From contig NZ_FUZA01000001.1 of the NCBI RefSeq assembly GCF_900167945.1, positions 1,054,001 through 1,118,000 on the forward strand: DNA of 64,000 nucleotides, given 5' to 3'. The notes under the pieces were generated by a model. It did not search any database. It saw only the letters and a list, made by a program, of their open reading frames with translations, and was not told the DNA's origin. Position numbers and translations under genes: made by a program. Source of the stretch: Dyadobacter psychrophilus. GTDB taxonomy: Bacteria > Bacteroidota > Bacteroidia > Cytophagales > Spirosomataceae. Positions 56,318 to 64,000 of the stretch are shown here, piece after piece. Every line of letters begins with the position of its first letter. Within the stretch, counting starts at the first letter, position 1.

Positions 56318-57103
56318 ATGAGTTTGCTGAATAAATGTTTCACCATTAACCATTCTGCTATGCTTTTCGTCTGCTTATTGAAAGTAAATCTGTTCATGGC
56401 CGCATTGACACCCGTTATCGCGCAGCCATTGATCAACCCTGGAAAGACAGGCATTTTGATCCGGAATGATACGCTTTACTGGTCTATTTCCCCATTAATG
56501 ACAATCGCGGACCTGGGCGTAATGCGAAAGAAAATAGGCGAATTCGGGGGCGACTTTATGGTTGAGAACCTGGAAATTGATCCTTTGAAGAGATATATTA
56601 CGGCCATCACCGTTTCTGTAAAGAGCAAATCCGGCTCAACCGGCCTTGGCTCAACGGAAGGTTTGAATGCTATGCCAATCAAACATTACTCTGGTTATCT
56701 GGTAAAAAATGGGCTTTCTATAGGATCTAATTATATTCCTGAACCATTAAGTCAACGGATAAAAACAGATTACCAACAAGCATTGGCATATTACAAACAA
56801 AGTGATACAGAATATGCCAGGAGGAACAATGCCAAATTTGCGTATGAAGGCAATGGGATCATCTTTCCAAAAAGATTATTGGAAGGAAAAGCTTCTGATG
56901 CGATCCTTGAAAGAAGCGGCGTCGGTAAATCGGTTGGTAATACGTTTTTGATTACAGATATGTATCGGAATGCTGAACTCTATCTGAACGAAAAAAAGGT
57001 TAATGTTGACGAATTGAATGCGCTGCCTTTTGACAGGGTTATTAAAGTCGAAATAAAAAAGGAACGGTTTGACAAAAAATGCGTGATCGTGTATGCAAAC
57101 TGA
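56318..57103 (+). CDS. Secreted protein of unknown function with plug-like C-terminus
   Basis: This 261-residue protein has a signal peptide, best seen from the in-frame ATG at 56360 (LFVCLLKVNLFMAALTPVIAQ). The middle part (about 45-190) has no recognised domain. The end, DMYRNAELYLNEKKVNVDELNALPFDRVIKVEIKKE, resembles the beta-hairpin of TonB-dependent receptor plug domains, where a named ligand loop is followed by a residue run such as DRIESVEV. That similarity is inference by eye. It is divergent from the preceding gene over 129 bases. Confidence 0.7.
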   Translation: MSLLNKCFTINHSAMLFVCLLKVNLFMAALTPVIAQPLINPGKTGILIRNDTLYWSISPLMTIADLGVMRKKIGEFGGDFMVENLEIDPLKRYITAITVSVKSKSGSTGLGSTEGLNAMPIKHYSGYLVKNGLSIGSNYIPEPLSQRIKTDYQQALAYYKQSDTEYARRNNAKFAYEGNGIIFPKRLLEGKASDAILERSGVGKSVGNTFLITDMYRNAELYLNEKKVNVDELNALPFDRVIKVEIKKERFDKKCVIVYAN

Positions 57104-57107
57104 TCAC

Positions 57108-57140
57108 AAAAAAAAGAGGCTGCTCACCAGGAACAGCCTC
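57108..57140 (-). terminator. Terminator of the phosphohexomutase operon
   Basis: A 7-bp stem (GAGGCTG at 57116-57122 with CAGCCTC at 57134-57140) encloses an 11-nt loop. On the minus strand it is followed by eight T residues. It lies 21 bases after the phosphohexomutase stop and could also end the plus-strand gene at 57103. Confidence 0.8.
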
Positions 57141-57161
57141 ACTATCATTTAATAAATACCA

Positions 57162-58925
57162 TTATTTCAATCCAAGCTCTTCGCCGATTGAGGCTACTTT
57201 CTCTTTCAAGCTCGCGTAAACGCTGTCGAAGTCCTCATTTTTCTCCAAAGCAGCCCGAACACCAACATAAAATTTGATCTTTGGCTCTGTTCCCGATGGG
57301 CGGCAAGTGAACTTGGTGCCATCTTCGGTAAAGAATTGAAGCACATTAGAAGGCTCAATTCCCATTTCACCCGATGGAATGGAATGTGAAGTTCCGCTGG
57401 TAAAGTCAACAGTACTCAGCGCTTTGTAATCATCCATTCTGATCACCGGTGAGCCTGCCAAAGTCTTTGGCGGGTTAGCACGGAAATCGGCCATCATTTG
57501 CTGAATCTCATCTGCCCCTGATTTCCCTTTTTTGGTCAAAGAAATAAGTCCTTCGTAATAGAAACCAAACTGCTTATAGATTTCCATAAGCATATCAAAC
57601 AGACTTAACCCTTTGTCTTTTGCATAAGCTGTTAATTCCGCGATCATAGCGCAGGATGCAATCGCATCTTTGTCACGAACGGCGTCACCGATCAGATAGC
57701 CATAACTTTCTTCCCCGCCACCAATGAATTGCTCAACGCCTTCTTTCTCACGAATAACCTGCGCAATGTATTTAAAACCAGTCAGCGTATTATAACACTT
57801 TACGTCATAGGCCGCCGCCATTTTATCGATCAAGTCGGTGGTAACAATTGTTTTACAAACAAACTGAGTGCCTGTCAGCTTTCCGGCATCTTTCCAGGCA
57901 TTCAAAAGATAATAAATCAGCACGCTGGCAGTTTGATTACCATTCAAAAGCTGAATTTCACCATGGTGGTTTTTCACTGCAATCCCTACGCGATCGGCGT
58001 CAGGGTCTGTTCCTAAAACAAGGTCGGCATCAATTTCCTTTGCTTTTTCAACGGCTTTGGACATAGCTTCACTTTCCTCTGGATTTGGATAAACCACCGT
58101 TGGGAATTGTCCGTTGCCTTTTGGCTCTGCTTGCTCTTCAATCACAGTGACCGCCTCAAAACCCATTTTAGCCAAAAGTGCCGGAACCAATGTCACACCC
58201 GTCCCATGTAAGGGCGTGTAAACAATTTTCAAACCTTTCTGACGCTCCAGCGCCCCTTTTGAAATAGAAAGCGACAGAATGTGATCCATATATTTTTCAT
58301 CGACATCCGCACCGATCTTAATGATTTTCGATGCATCACCATCAAATTTCACGTCATCAATGGATGTGATCGCATTCACCTCGTTGATAATGTTGGTGTC
58401 GTGCGGCGCAACCACCTGAGAACCATCATCCCAGTATGCTTTGTAACCATTGTATTCCTTAGGATTGTGCGAAGCCGTTACAACAACGCCGCTTTTGCAG
58501 CCTAACAAGCGGATCGCAAACGAAAGCTCGGGCGTAGGGCGAAGTGCTTCGAAAAGATAAACCGTAATGCCGTTCGCAGAGAAGATGTCAGCAATGATTT
58601 TGGCAAATTCATCCGATTTAATGCGGCTGTCGTAAGCAATGGCCACTTTTATTTCTTCACCTGGAAAAGCCTGGTTTAAGTAATTTGCCAAACCTTGTGT
58701 CGCTGTTCCCACAGTGTAACGGTTCATGCGGTTGGAACCTATACCAATAAGGCCTCTCAGCCCACCCGTCCCGAATTCCAGGTCTTTATAAAATGCGTCT
58801 GTAAGTTCAGTATCGTTTCCTTCATCGATTAATTGTTGAATGGATTGTTTGGTATCGATATCGTAATCACCGTTGAGCCAGCTGCTCACTTTGGTCATTA
58901 CACTGGGTTCCAATTTTGCAGTCAT
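57162..58925 (-). CDS. Phospho-sugar mutase (phosphoglucomutase/phosphomannomutase family)
   Basis: This 587-residue cytosolic enzyme interconverts hexose 1- and 6-phosphates and has the length of the alpha-D-phosphohexomutase long form. The catalytic phosphoserine loop TASHNPKEYNGYK starts at residue 150, with Ser152. The metal-binding loop is DPDADR (307-312). The sugar-binding loop is GEESYG (404-409), and the phosphate-binding loop is RPSGTEPKIKFY near the C-terminus. Whether glucose or mannose phosphate, or both, is preferred cannot be read from sequence. It follows the glucosidase gene by 50 bases. Confidence 0.93.
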   Translation of the reverse strand: MTAKLEPSVMTKVSSWLNGDYDIDTKQSIQQLIDEGNDTELTDAFYKDLEFGTGGLRGLIGIGSNRMNRYTVGTATQGLANYLNQAFPGEEIKVAIAYDSRIKSDEFAKIIADIFSANGITVYLFEALRPTPELSFAIRLLGCKSGVVVTASHNPKEYNGYKAYWDDGSQVVAPHDTNIINEVNAITSIDDVKFDGDASKIIKIGADVDEKYMDHILSLSISKGALERQKGLKIVYTPLHGTGVTLVPALLAKMGFEAVTVIEEQAEPKGNGQFPTVVYPNPEESEAMSKAVEKAKEIDADLVLGTDPDADRVGIAVKNHHGEIQLLNGNQTASVLIYYLLNAWKDAGKLTGTQFVCKTIVTTDLIDKMAAAYDVKCYNTLTGFKYIAQVIREKEGVEQFIGGGEESYGYLIGDAVRDKDAIASCAMIAELTAYAKDKGLSLFDMLMEIYKQFGFYYEGLISLTKKGKSGADEIQQMMADFRANPPKTLAGSPVIRMDDYKALSTVDFTSGTSHSIPSGEMGIEPSNVLQFFTEDGTKFTCRPSGTEPKIKFYVGVRAALEKNEDFDSVYASLKEKVASIGEELGLK

Positions 58926-58975
58926 AATTTGATTGAATGGAATTAATTGAAAAATATACGTTATGATTTGTTGAG

Positions 58976-61666
58976 TTACTTGTCTATTTCAAGCACTTCT
59001 TTTTCCGTTTCCTTCACCGTTTCTTTCGCTGTTTTATGGATGAGCTCGGCTACCAATCCGGTCCAGCCTGTTTGGTGACTTGCACCACAGCCACGGCCAT
59101 TGTCTCCATGGAAATATTCGTAAAAAAGCACGTGCTCATTGAAATTCGGGTCTTTCTGCATTTTCTGATCGTGCCCGTAAACCGCTCGGTTGCCATCCGC
59201 ATCGCGTTTGAAGATATCGATTAAGCGGCAGGCAATGGCAACAGCTGCCTCCTTAATCGTCGCTAAATTGCCGGAATTTGTTGGATATTCTACCATAAAA
59301 TCTTCCCCATAATAAGCGTGAAACTTCATGAGGGAGTCAAAAATGAGGTAGTTCAACGGAAACCAGATCGGGCCGCGCCAGTTGGAATTACCACCCATAA
59401 TATCCGTAAGTGCCTCAGCAGGAGTGTAATCTACCTGCAGCACTTCACCATTAATGTAAAATTTGTAAGGGTTTTCTTCGTGATATTTAGACAAAGCCCT
59501 TACGCCATAATCAGATAGGAATTCGTTTTCATCCAGCATCCGTTTCATGATCATTTTCATCCTGTGACCACGCAGGATCGACAGCAGCCTGTTCTCCCCT
59601 TTTCCGGATTCAAACCAACGCGAGATCAACCTTGCCAGATCAGGCCTGTTTGCCAAAACCCACTCCACACGCCTCTTGAAAACAGGCATCTTGTCCAGAT
59701 TCTGAGGATCAAGGATCTCTACGGCAAAAAGCGGAATCAAACCTACTATTGACCTCACTTTGAGCAGGATACTCTGTCCGTTTGGAATGTGGATCACATC
59801 ATAATAAAACTGATCTTCTTCGTCCCAAAGGCTTATCGACGAATTTTTACCGCCTATGGATTCCATCGCACCCGCAATGTGCAGGAAGTGCTCAAAGAAT
59901 TTGGAAGCCATATCCTGGTAAACCGGGTGTACAAGCGCAATTTCAACCGAAATGCGGAGCATATTCAGTGTGTACATGGCCATCCAGCCCGTAGCATCTG
60001 CCTGTTGAAGTTTCCCGCCGAACGGCATTGGCGTCGACCGGTCAAAAACACCAATATTATCCAATCCAAGGAAGCCGCCACTGAAAATGTTGTTGCCTGT
60101 ATCATCTTTTTGATTGACCCACCAGGTGAAGTTCAGGAGCAGTTTATGAAATATTTTTTCAAGAAATTCAATGTCTCCTACACCGTTATTCTGCTCACGG
60201 TCAATCTCATACACCTTCCAAGTTGCCCAGCCATGAACGGGCGGGTTAACGTCCGAGAAATTCCATTCATAAGCCGGAATTTGCCCGTTCGGGTGCATAT
60301 AATATTCGCGCAGCAATATTTCTAGTTGCCTTTTAGCAAAATCGGCATCCACCCGCGCCAGTGGTACGCAGTGAAATGCCAGGTCCCAGGCTGCAAACCA
60401 CGGGTATTCCCACTTATCGGGCATAGAGATAATGTTGGCCGCATATAAATGCTTCCACCCGGAATTCCGTCCCCATTTCCTGCCTTGATTAGGCCCTGGC
60501 TGCGCAGGATCGCCTTTTAGCCATTCGTAAACATTGTAATAATAAAATTGCTTGCTCCACAACATACCGGCATAAGCTTGCCGCTGTATAGATCTCAAAT
60601 CCGCATCCGCCACATCGCGTTGCAAATCGTCATAAAACTCATCCGCTTCTCTGATCCTTTTTGCGAAAAGGTCTTCGAAACCACCAAAAGGCTCTGATAT
60701 AGAATGATTTACAAACCGCAATCTAAATGTAGTGCTTTCGCCAGCCTTAATGGTTCTGGTAAACCGCGCCGACGCTTTTGTTCCGATGCTGTTCGGATTT
60801 ATTGTCGTCGTTTTTTTATTGCTTACGATATAGTCATTGATCCCATCTTTCGGATAGGCCGTGTTGTTCGCAGTTCCGTAAAGTTTTTTAAAGTTGGTTT
60901 CGTTTTCACAAAACAGCAACTCGTCCGCCCCGTCAAGATAAAGGTTGTATTTTCCATGTTTGCGGTGCGTAACCTCTATCAAACGATTGGAAATACCATT
61001 CATAATTGGCTTGTAATTGAAGGCCTCATATCCCCACGACCACGTGTTTCGGAACATAATTGTGGGCAAAACGGTGATCGGAGCATCTTTGGCACCACGG
61101 TTAAAAACCGTCACCTTCATCATAATGTCCTCTTCGTCAGCCTTGGCATGTTCAATGAAAATATCAAAATATTCATCATTCTCGAACACGCCGGTGTCCA
61201 TGATTTCGTATTCAGGATCTTCCTTACCGCGGCGGCCGTTTTCCTGACGTAATTTTTCGTAAGGAAATGCCTCATGCGGATATTTATACAGCATTTTTGT
61301 ATAGGAATGCGTTGGCGTACTATCCAGATAATAGTACATTTCCTTCACATCCTCGCCGTGGTTGGATTCGCGGTTTGTTAAACCAAATATCCTTTCTTTC
61401 AGGATCTTATCTTTATGATTCCAGAATCCAAAGGAGAGACATATATGTTGTTTATTGTCTGAAAAGCCGCCAATTCCATCTTCGCCCCAGCGATAGGCCT
61501 TGGATAGCGCCATTTCGTGCGTGATATAGTTCCAGGCATCTCCGTTTCCGCTATAATCCTCGCGAACCGTTCCCCACTGACGTTCAGACAAATAAGGTCC
61601 CCACTTCTTCCAACCTGTGTTTTCCTTTTGAAGGCTTAATCTTACTTTTTCAGCGCCGTGTGCCAT
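58976..61666 (-). CDS. GH63/MGH1-like glucosidase
   Basis: This 896-residue protein lacks a signal peptide, so it is probably cytosolic. The start RLSLQKENTGWKKWGPYLSERQWGTVREDYSGNGDAWNYI and the core WEYPWFAAWDLAFHCVPLARVDADFAKRQLEILLREYYMHPNGQIPAYEWNFSDVNPPVHGWA belong to the MGH1-like six-hairpin glycosidases, close to GH63. Further signature sequences are GGFLGLDNIGVFDRS and NWRGPIWFPLNYLIFDSL. It might act on glucosyl or mannosyl glycerate-like compatible solutes or on internal glucans. The downstream phosphohexomutase suggests hexose metabolism. Confidence 0.88.
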   Translation of the reverse strand: MAHGAEKVRLSLQKENTGWKKWGPYLSERQWGTVREDYSGNGDAWNYITHEMALSKAYRWGEDGIGGFSDNKQHICLSFGFWNHKDKILKERIFGLTNRESNHGEDVKEMYYYLDSTPTHSYTKMLYKYPHEAFPYEKLRQENGRRGKEDPEYEIMDTGVFENDEYFDIFIEHAKADEEDIMMKVTVFNRGAKDAPITVLPTIMFRNTWSWGYEAFNYKPIMNGISNRLIEVTHRKHGKYNLYLDGADELLFCENETNFKKLYGTANNTAYPKDGINDYIVSNKKTTTINPNSIGTKASARFTRTIKAGESTTFRLRFVNHSISEPFGGFEDLFAKRIREADEFYDDLQRDVADADLRSIQRQAYAGMLWSKQFYYYNVYEWLKGDPAQPGPNQGRKWGRNSGWKHLYAANIISMPDKWEYPWFAAWDLAFHCVPLARVDADFAKRQLEILLREYYMHPNGQIPAYEWNFSDVNPPVHGWATWKVYEIDREQNNGVGDIEFLEKIFHKLLLNFTWWVNQKDDTGNNIFSGGFLGLDNIGVFDRSTPMPFGGKLQQADATGWMAMYTLNMLRISVEIALVHPVYQDMASKFFEHFLHIAGAMESIGGKNSSISLWDEEDQFYYDVIHIPNGQSILLKVRSIVGLIPLFAVEILDPQNLDKMPVFKRRVEWVLANRPDLARLISRWFESGKGENRLLSILRGHRMKMIMKRMLDENEFLSDYGVRALSKYHEENPYKFYINGEVLQVDYTPAEALTDIMGGNSNWRGPIWFPLNYLIFDSLMKFHAYYGEDFMVEYPTNSGNLATIKEAAVAIACRLIDIFKRDADGNRAVYGHDQKMQKDPNFNEHVLFYEYFHGDNGRGCGASHQTGWTGLVAELIHKTAKETVKETEKEVLEIDK

Positions 61667-61754
61667 TAATGTTATATTTTTCTAAAAGGAATGAAATCTC
61701 CGCGTAAAGCTAAATAGTTAATTAGCAAAATAGGAATGATCAGCAAATTTCAAG

Positions 61755-63464
61755 TTAAACTTCCAGTGATTCCAATTGGCTATGAACGCTTACCTGAAAA
61801 TTCACTTTGCCTGCATAAAATGCTGTGGTAGCGGCGGCTCTTTCCGACGTTTCGGTGAGTAAAGGATGGCGTTCCGTGTTCAGTAATGCTTCTACATCTG
61901 CCACGTATTCCTTGAACATCAGCGGGTTAGTCAATACATAATACTTTCCATCCGAAGCACGTAAAACCGGAACAGGCTTCATCTCTCCCGCTGCGTTCAA
62001 CCTTCCATATTTTGCCCTTGCAGCCGCGTATTCCTCGTCCGTCGAAGCAAAAACAATGTATTCAAGCGGCTTACTTTTCACATTCTCGGTTACGATCTTT
62101 TCATCAAGGCTATCGAGCAGGCTTCTCAGCTGCCAGGTATTTTTCCCCGAGCGAATTCTCTCCCGTATTGACTGCCGCACCAGATAGGTTAATGCTTGCG
62201 TTACATTCAGTCCAATTTCAGCCATTTGCTTGAAAATAAATGATGTAGGCGACATTCCGGGGATTGTGTTCGGGTCGTGCAAGACGATCGTTCCCTCTGG
62301 CGTTAAAAACCCATCTATACGGACGCATACATTGATGCCCAACTGCTCGAAAACAGTCGCTATTACTTTTTGAATTTCCTGATTCTTTTCAAGACTCGTA
62401 TCAACAGGAATGCGTTTCCGGCTCGCGCCAGGCTTATATTTTGCATTAAAATCAAAAACCTGGACCATTTTTATCACTTCGCTCGGAGGCAAAGCCAGCG
62501 GTTTGCCATCTGCATGCTGAATGCATCCACAGGAAAATTCCTGCCCTTTAATAAACTCTTCGATCAAGACCTGGTCTTCACCATTTGAACTGCTTAATAA
62601 TGCATGCTCATTCCCTTCCCAAAAATAGCCGTCCAGGATAGTGATCAGTTTGGCTGGATGATAAATTGTCTCACCATTTAATACCACCGGAAAACCTATT
62701 CCTTCGTCAAGATTGGCCACTTTTTGCGCCCAGGCTTGCTTTTCCGAAACGCCCATTCCTGTCCAGGTAATGTTATCCAGTTCAACCTGAAAAAAGCATT
62801 GATTAACCGCAGAAACAAACTCTTCCAAAGAATCATCTTTCACAATAGCGACACCAATCGAAGATCCCTGATGCGGCGCTTTGATCACCAATGGAAGGCC
62901 TAAATGTTTTTTAAGAACCTGAAAAAGAATAGCATACTCGCGCGGAACCCACTGGTCATATCGAAGCGTCCAGCTTTTTTTCTGCTGTCCGTTCACCAGA
63001 GCGATCATTTCGTTTTGCAGGATTTTATCGATCCCAACTGCCGATCCCATTAACCCCGGGCCGCTGTAGGGGATTTTATACCATTCCAATAAACCCTGGA
63101 TCGCACCATCTTCACAATCAGGACCGTGCATAGCCAAGAACACGAAATCGAAATGTTCTTTAAATTGATCAGGAGATAATAATGTCCCTATTTCGGACGG
63201 AATTGGTTGATTGGCCAGCTCGGGATGAGACTCTATGTAGGTTTTGTAGCCAGTTTGATGATTGTTCCCCGACGGATAAAATTCCCGGATTTCACTGGAA
63301 TACATTAGCTGTTTTTCAAGCAGGATAAAGCGTCCAAAACTATCAACAAAGACCGGAACTGGCTCAAACAGTGACTTGTCCAGATATTCAAAAGCAGTTT
63401 TTCCGCCAGCAAATGAAATTTCCCTTTCCCGGGACGGTCCTCCGAAAAATATTCCGATGCGCAT
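61755..63464 (-). CDS. Enlarged D-alanine-D-alanine ligase-like ATP-grasp enzyme
   Basis: This 569-residue protein is far longer than ordinary Ddl (about 310-370). The N-terminal domain begins MRIGIFFGGPSREREIS. Ddl-like features follow: MHGPDCEDGAIQGLLEWYKIPYSGPG (112-137), the ATP-grasp loop VIKAPHQGSSIGVAIV (193-208) and EEFIKGQEFSCG (302-313). The metal-binding segment reads DGFLTPEGTIVLHDPNTIPGMSPTS (384-408), with HDPNT where typical Ddl has EVNT. There is an insertion of about 70 residues after residue 220 and a 140-residue C-terminal extension with no recognised domain. It may act on a different substrate from D-Ala. It is followed by the glucosidase gene after 88 bases. Confidence 0.85.
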   Translation of the reverse strand: MRIGIFFGGPSREREISFAGGKTAFEYLDKSLFEPVPVFVDSFGRFILLEKQLMYSSEIREFYPSGNNHQTGYKTYIESHPELANQPIPSEIGTLLSPDQFKEHFDFVFLAMHGPDCEDGAIQGLLEWYKIPYSGPGLMGSAVGIDKILQNEMIALVNGQQKKSWTLRYDQWVPREYAILFQVLKKHLGLPLVIKAPHQGSSIGVAIVKDDSLEEFVSAVNQCFFQVELDNITWTGMGVSEKQAWAQKVANLDEGIGFPVVLNGETIYHPAKLITILDGYFWEGNEHALLSSSNGEDQVLIEEFIKGQEFSCGCIQHADGKPLALPPSEVIKMVQVFDFNAKYKPGASRKRIPVDTSLEKNQEIQKVIATVFEQLGINVCVRIDGFLTPEGTIVLHDPNTIPGMSPTSFIFKQMAEIGLNVTQALTYLVRQSIRERIRSGKNTWQLRSLLDSLDEKIVTENVKSKPLEYIVFASTDEEYAAARAKYGRLNAAGEMKPVPVLRASDGKYYVLTNPLMFKEYVADVEALLNTERHPLLTETSERAAATTAFYAGKVNFQVSVHSQLESLEV

Positions 63465-63564
63465 ATTCTTATATTCAGGTAAAATCTTCTAAATCTTACG
63501 CGCAATATAACGTACTAATCGGGACGAATCAATTTCTGGCGGGATTGCCCGAGAATTTTAAATG

Positions 63565-63598
63565 AAAAAGCAGCTAATCGATTAGAAAAGCTGCTTTT
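63565..63598 (-). terminator. Terminator after the NifU-like gene
   Basis: A stem of about 9 bp (AAAAGCAGC at 63566-63574 with GCTGCTTTT at 63590-63598) has a 15-nt loop. On the minus strand it is followed by T-rich sequence (TTTTTCATTT). It lies 30 bases after the NifU-domain stop. Confidence 0.75.
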
Positions 63599-63628
63599 AC
63601 TAAAATTCAGTTATTAAAACCGCCCCGT

Positions 63629-63886
63629 TCAGGCGAGTTCAGGAACATTCACAGAGACAACTTTGCTGACGTGCGGGACAGCTTTGCGAATGGATTCTTC
63701 AAGACCGGCGCGAAACGTCATTGCGCTCATGGGGCAGCTTTGGCAAGAGCCCTGCAATTCCAATTTAACGACCAGATCATCAGTCAATTCCACAAATTTC
63801 ACATCTCCACCGTCTGCATGCAAGTAAGGTCGTACCGAATCAAGCGCTTGCTCGATGAGTTCTATTGTTTTTTCTTTTGAATCCAT
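63629..63886 (-). CDS. NifU C-terminal-domain Fe-S scaffold protein
   Basis: This 85-residue protein consists of a single NifU-C domain, which assembles and transfers Fe-S clusters. The CxxC motif is QGSCQSCPMSAMTF, followed by LEESIRKAVPHVSKVVSV. The start TIELIEQALDSVRPYLHADGGDVKFVEL is the family signature, so the full domain is present. It lies downstream of the tail of a probable Mrp/NBP35 gene, and the two are commonly neighbours in Bacteroidota. Confidence 0.95.
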   Translation of the reverse strand: MDSKEKTIELIEQALDSVRPYLHADGGDVKFVELTDDLVVKLELQGSCQSCPMSAMTFRAGLEESIRKAVPHVSKVVSVNVPELA

Positions 63887-63953
63887 TGTTAAAAAATCTA
63901 TTTGCTAAGATGCAAGAATATATTCAAAAAATCAAATCGTTAACATTTACGGC

Positions 63954-64000
63954 TTAAACCTGGATTTCAACAGGCTGCGTTTTTTCCTTCGAGGCATTCC
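63954..64000 (-). CDS. C-terminal fragment, probably Mrp/NBP35-family ATPase
   Basis: A minus-strand frame enters from the right edge and ends at a TAA at 63956-63954, giving the visible tail NASKEKTQPVEIQV. Mrp/NBP35 Fe-S carrier ATPases of Bacteroidota tend to end in similar sequence (RNAS followed by a short polar tail) and often sit just upstream of a NifU-domain gene. With only 14 residues visible, the call depends mainly on context. Confidence 0.4.
   Translation of the reverse strand, partial: NASKEKTQPVEIQV

Noticed and set aside
1..64000. tRNA, rRNA, CRISPR array, insertion sequence or prophage.
   Set aside because: No cloverleaf with a T-loop GTTCRA box, no spaced direct repeats and no transposase or phage proteins were seen. 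The terminators, hairpins and palindromes listed account for most of the non-coding structure.

Overview
The window looks like chromosomal DNA of a Bacteroidota species, most likely a Cytophagales member of the Dyadobacter/Spirosoma kind. This rests on four SusC/SusD pairs, several VCBS/ASPIC-UnbV surface proteins, Bacteroidota-type promoters (TAnnTTTG) with few Shine-Dalgarno sequences, and gene pairs such as tsaE-ald and nifU-mrp. The genus is inference; phylum and order are better supported. I saw no rRNA, tRNA, CRISPR array, prophage or insertion sequence.

Region 1 (1-16232, all minus) holds two cassettes transcribed in the order SusC, SusD, hairpin, VCBS/UnbV protein. Region 2 (16614-29713) is mostly housekeeping: a DUF1761-like membrane protein, queG, grpE-dnaJ, a secreted EEP-fold hydrolase, a large REP-like palindrome, a DUF2723 GT-C-like membrane protein, a NatAB-type ABC exporter, two small unknown proteins, alanine dehydrogenase and tsaE.

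Region 3 (29755-36616) suggests periplasmic sugar oxidation. Two Tat-exported proteins, a Gfo/Idh/MocA oxidoreductase and a sugar-phosphate-isomerase-like TIM barrel, are divergently arranged around three covarying palindromes. A PQQ dehydrogenase with a built-in cytochrome c domain follows. A VapC-like toxin-antitoxin pair, a second Gfo/Idh/MocA enzyme and a small secreted protein come next. Region 4 (37034-38942) is a compact stress-like cluster: an ECF sigma factor, small membrane and histidine-rich proteins, and an Hsp20 chaperone.

Region 5 (39043-55036) carries two more SusC/SusD pairs of a different subfamily, one followed by a VCBS/UnbV protein, plus a divergent lipoprotein that joins a CxxCH haem motif to FG-GAP repeats. 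Region 6 (55037-64000) has two secreted proteins of unknown role, then a minus-strand run of an enlarged Ddl-like ATP-grasp ligase, a GH63/MGH1-like glucosidase and a phosphohexomutase, and finally a NifU-type Fe-S scaffold and the likely tail of an Mrp/NBP35 ATPase.

The feature most worth following is the repeated SusC-SusD-hairpin-VCBS/UnbV cassette. It occurs three times with the same order and the same hairpin position, with no polysaccharide-degrading enzyme beside it.
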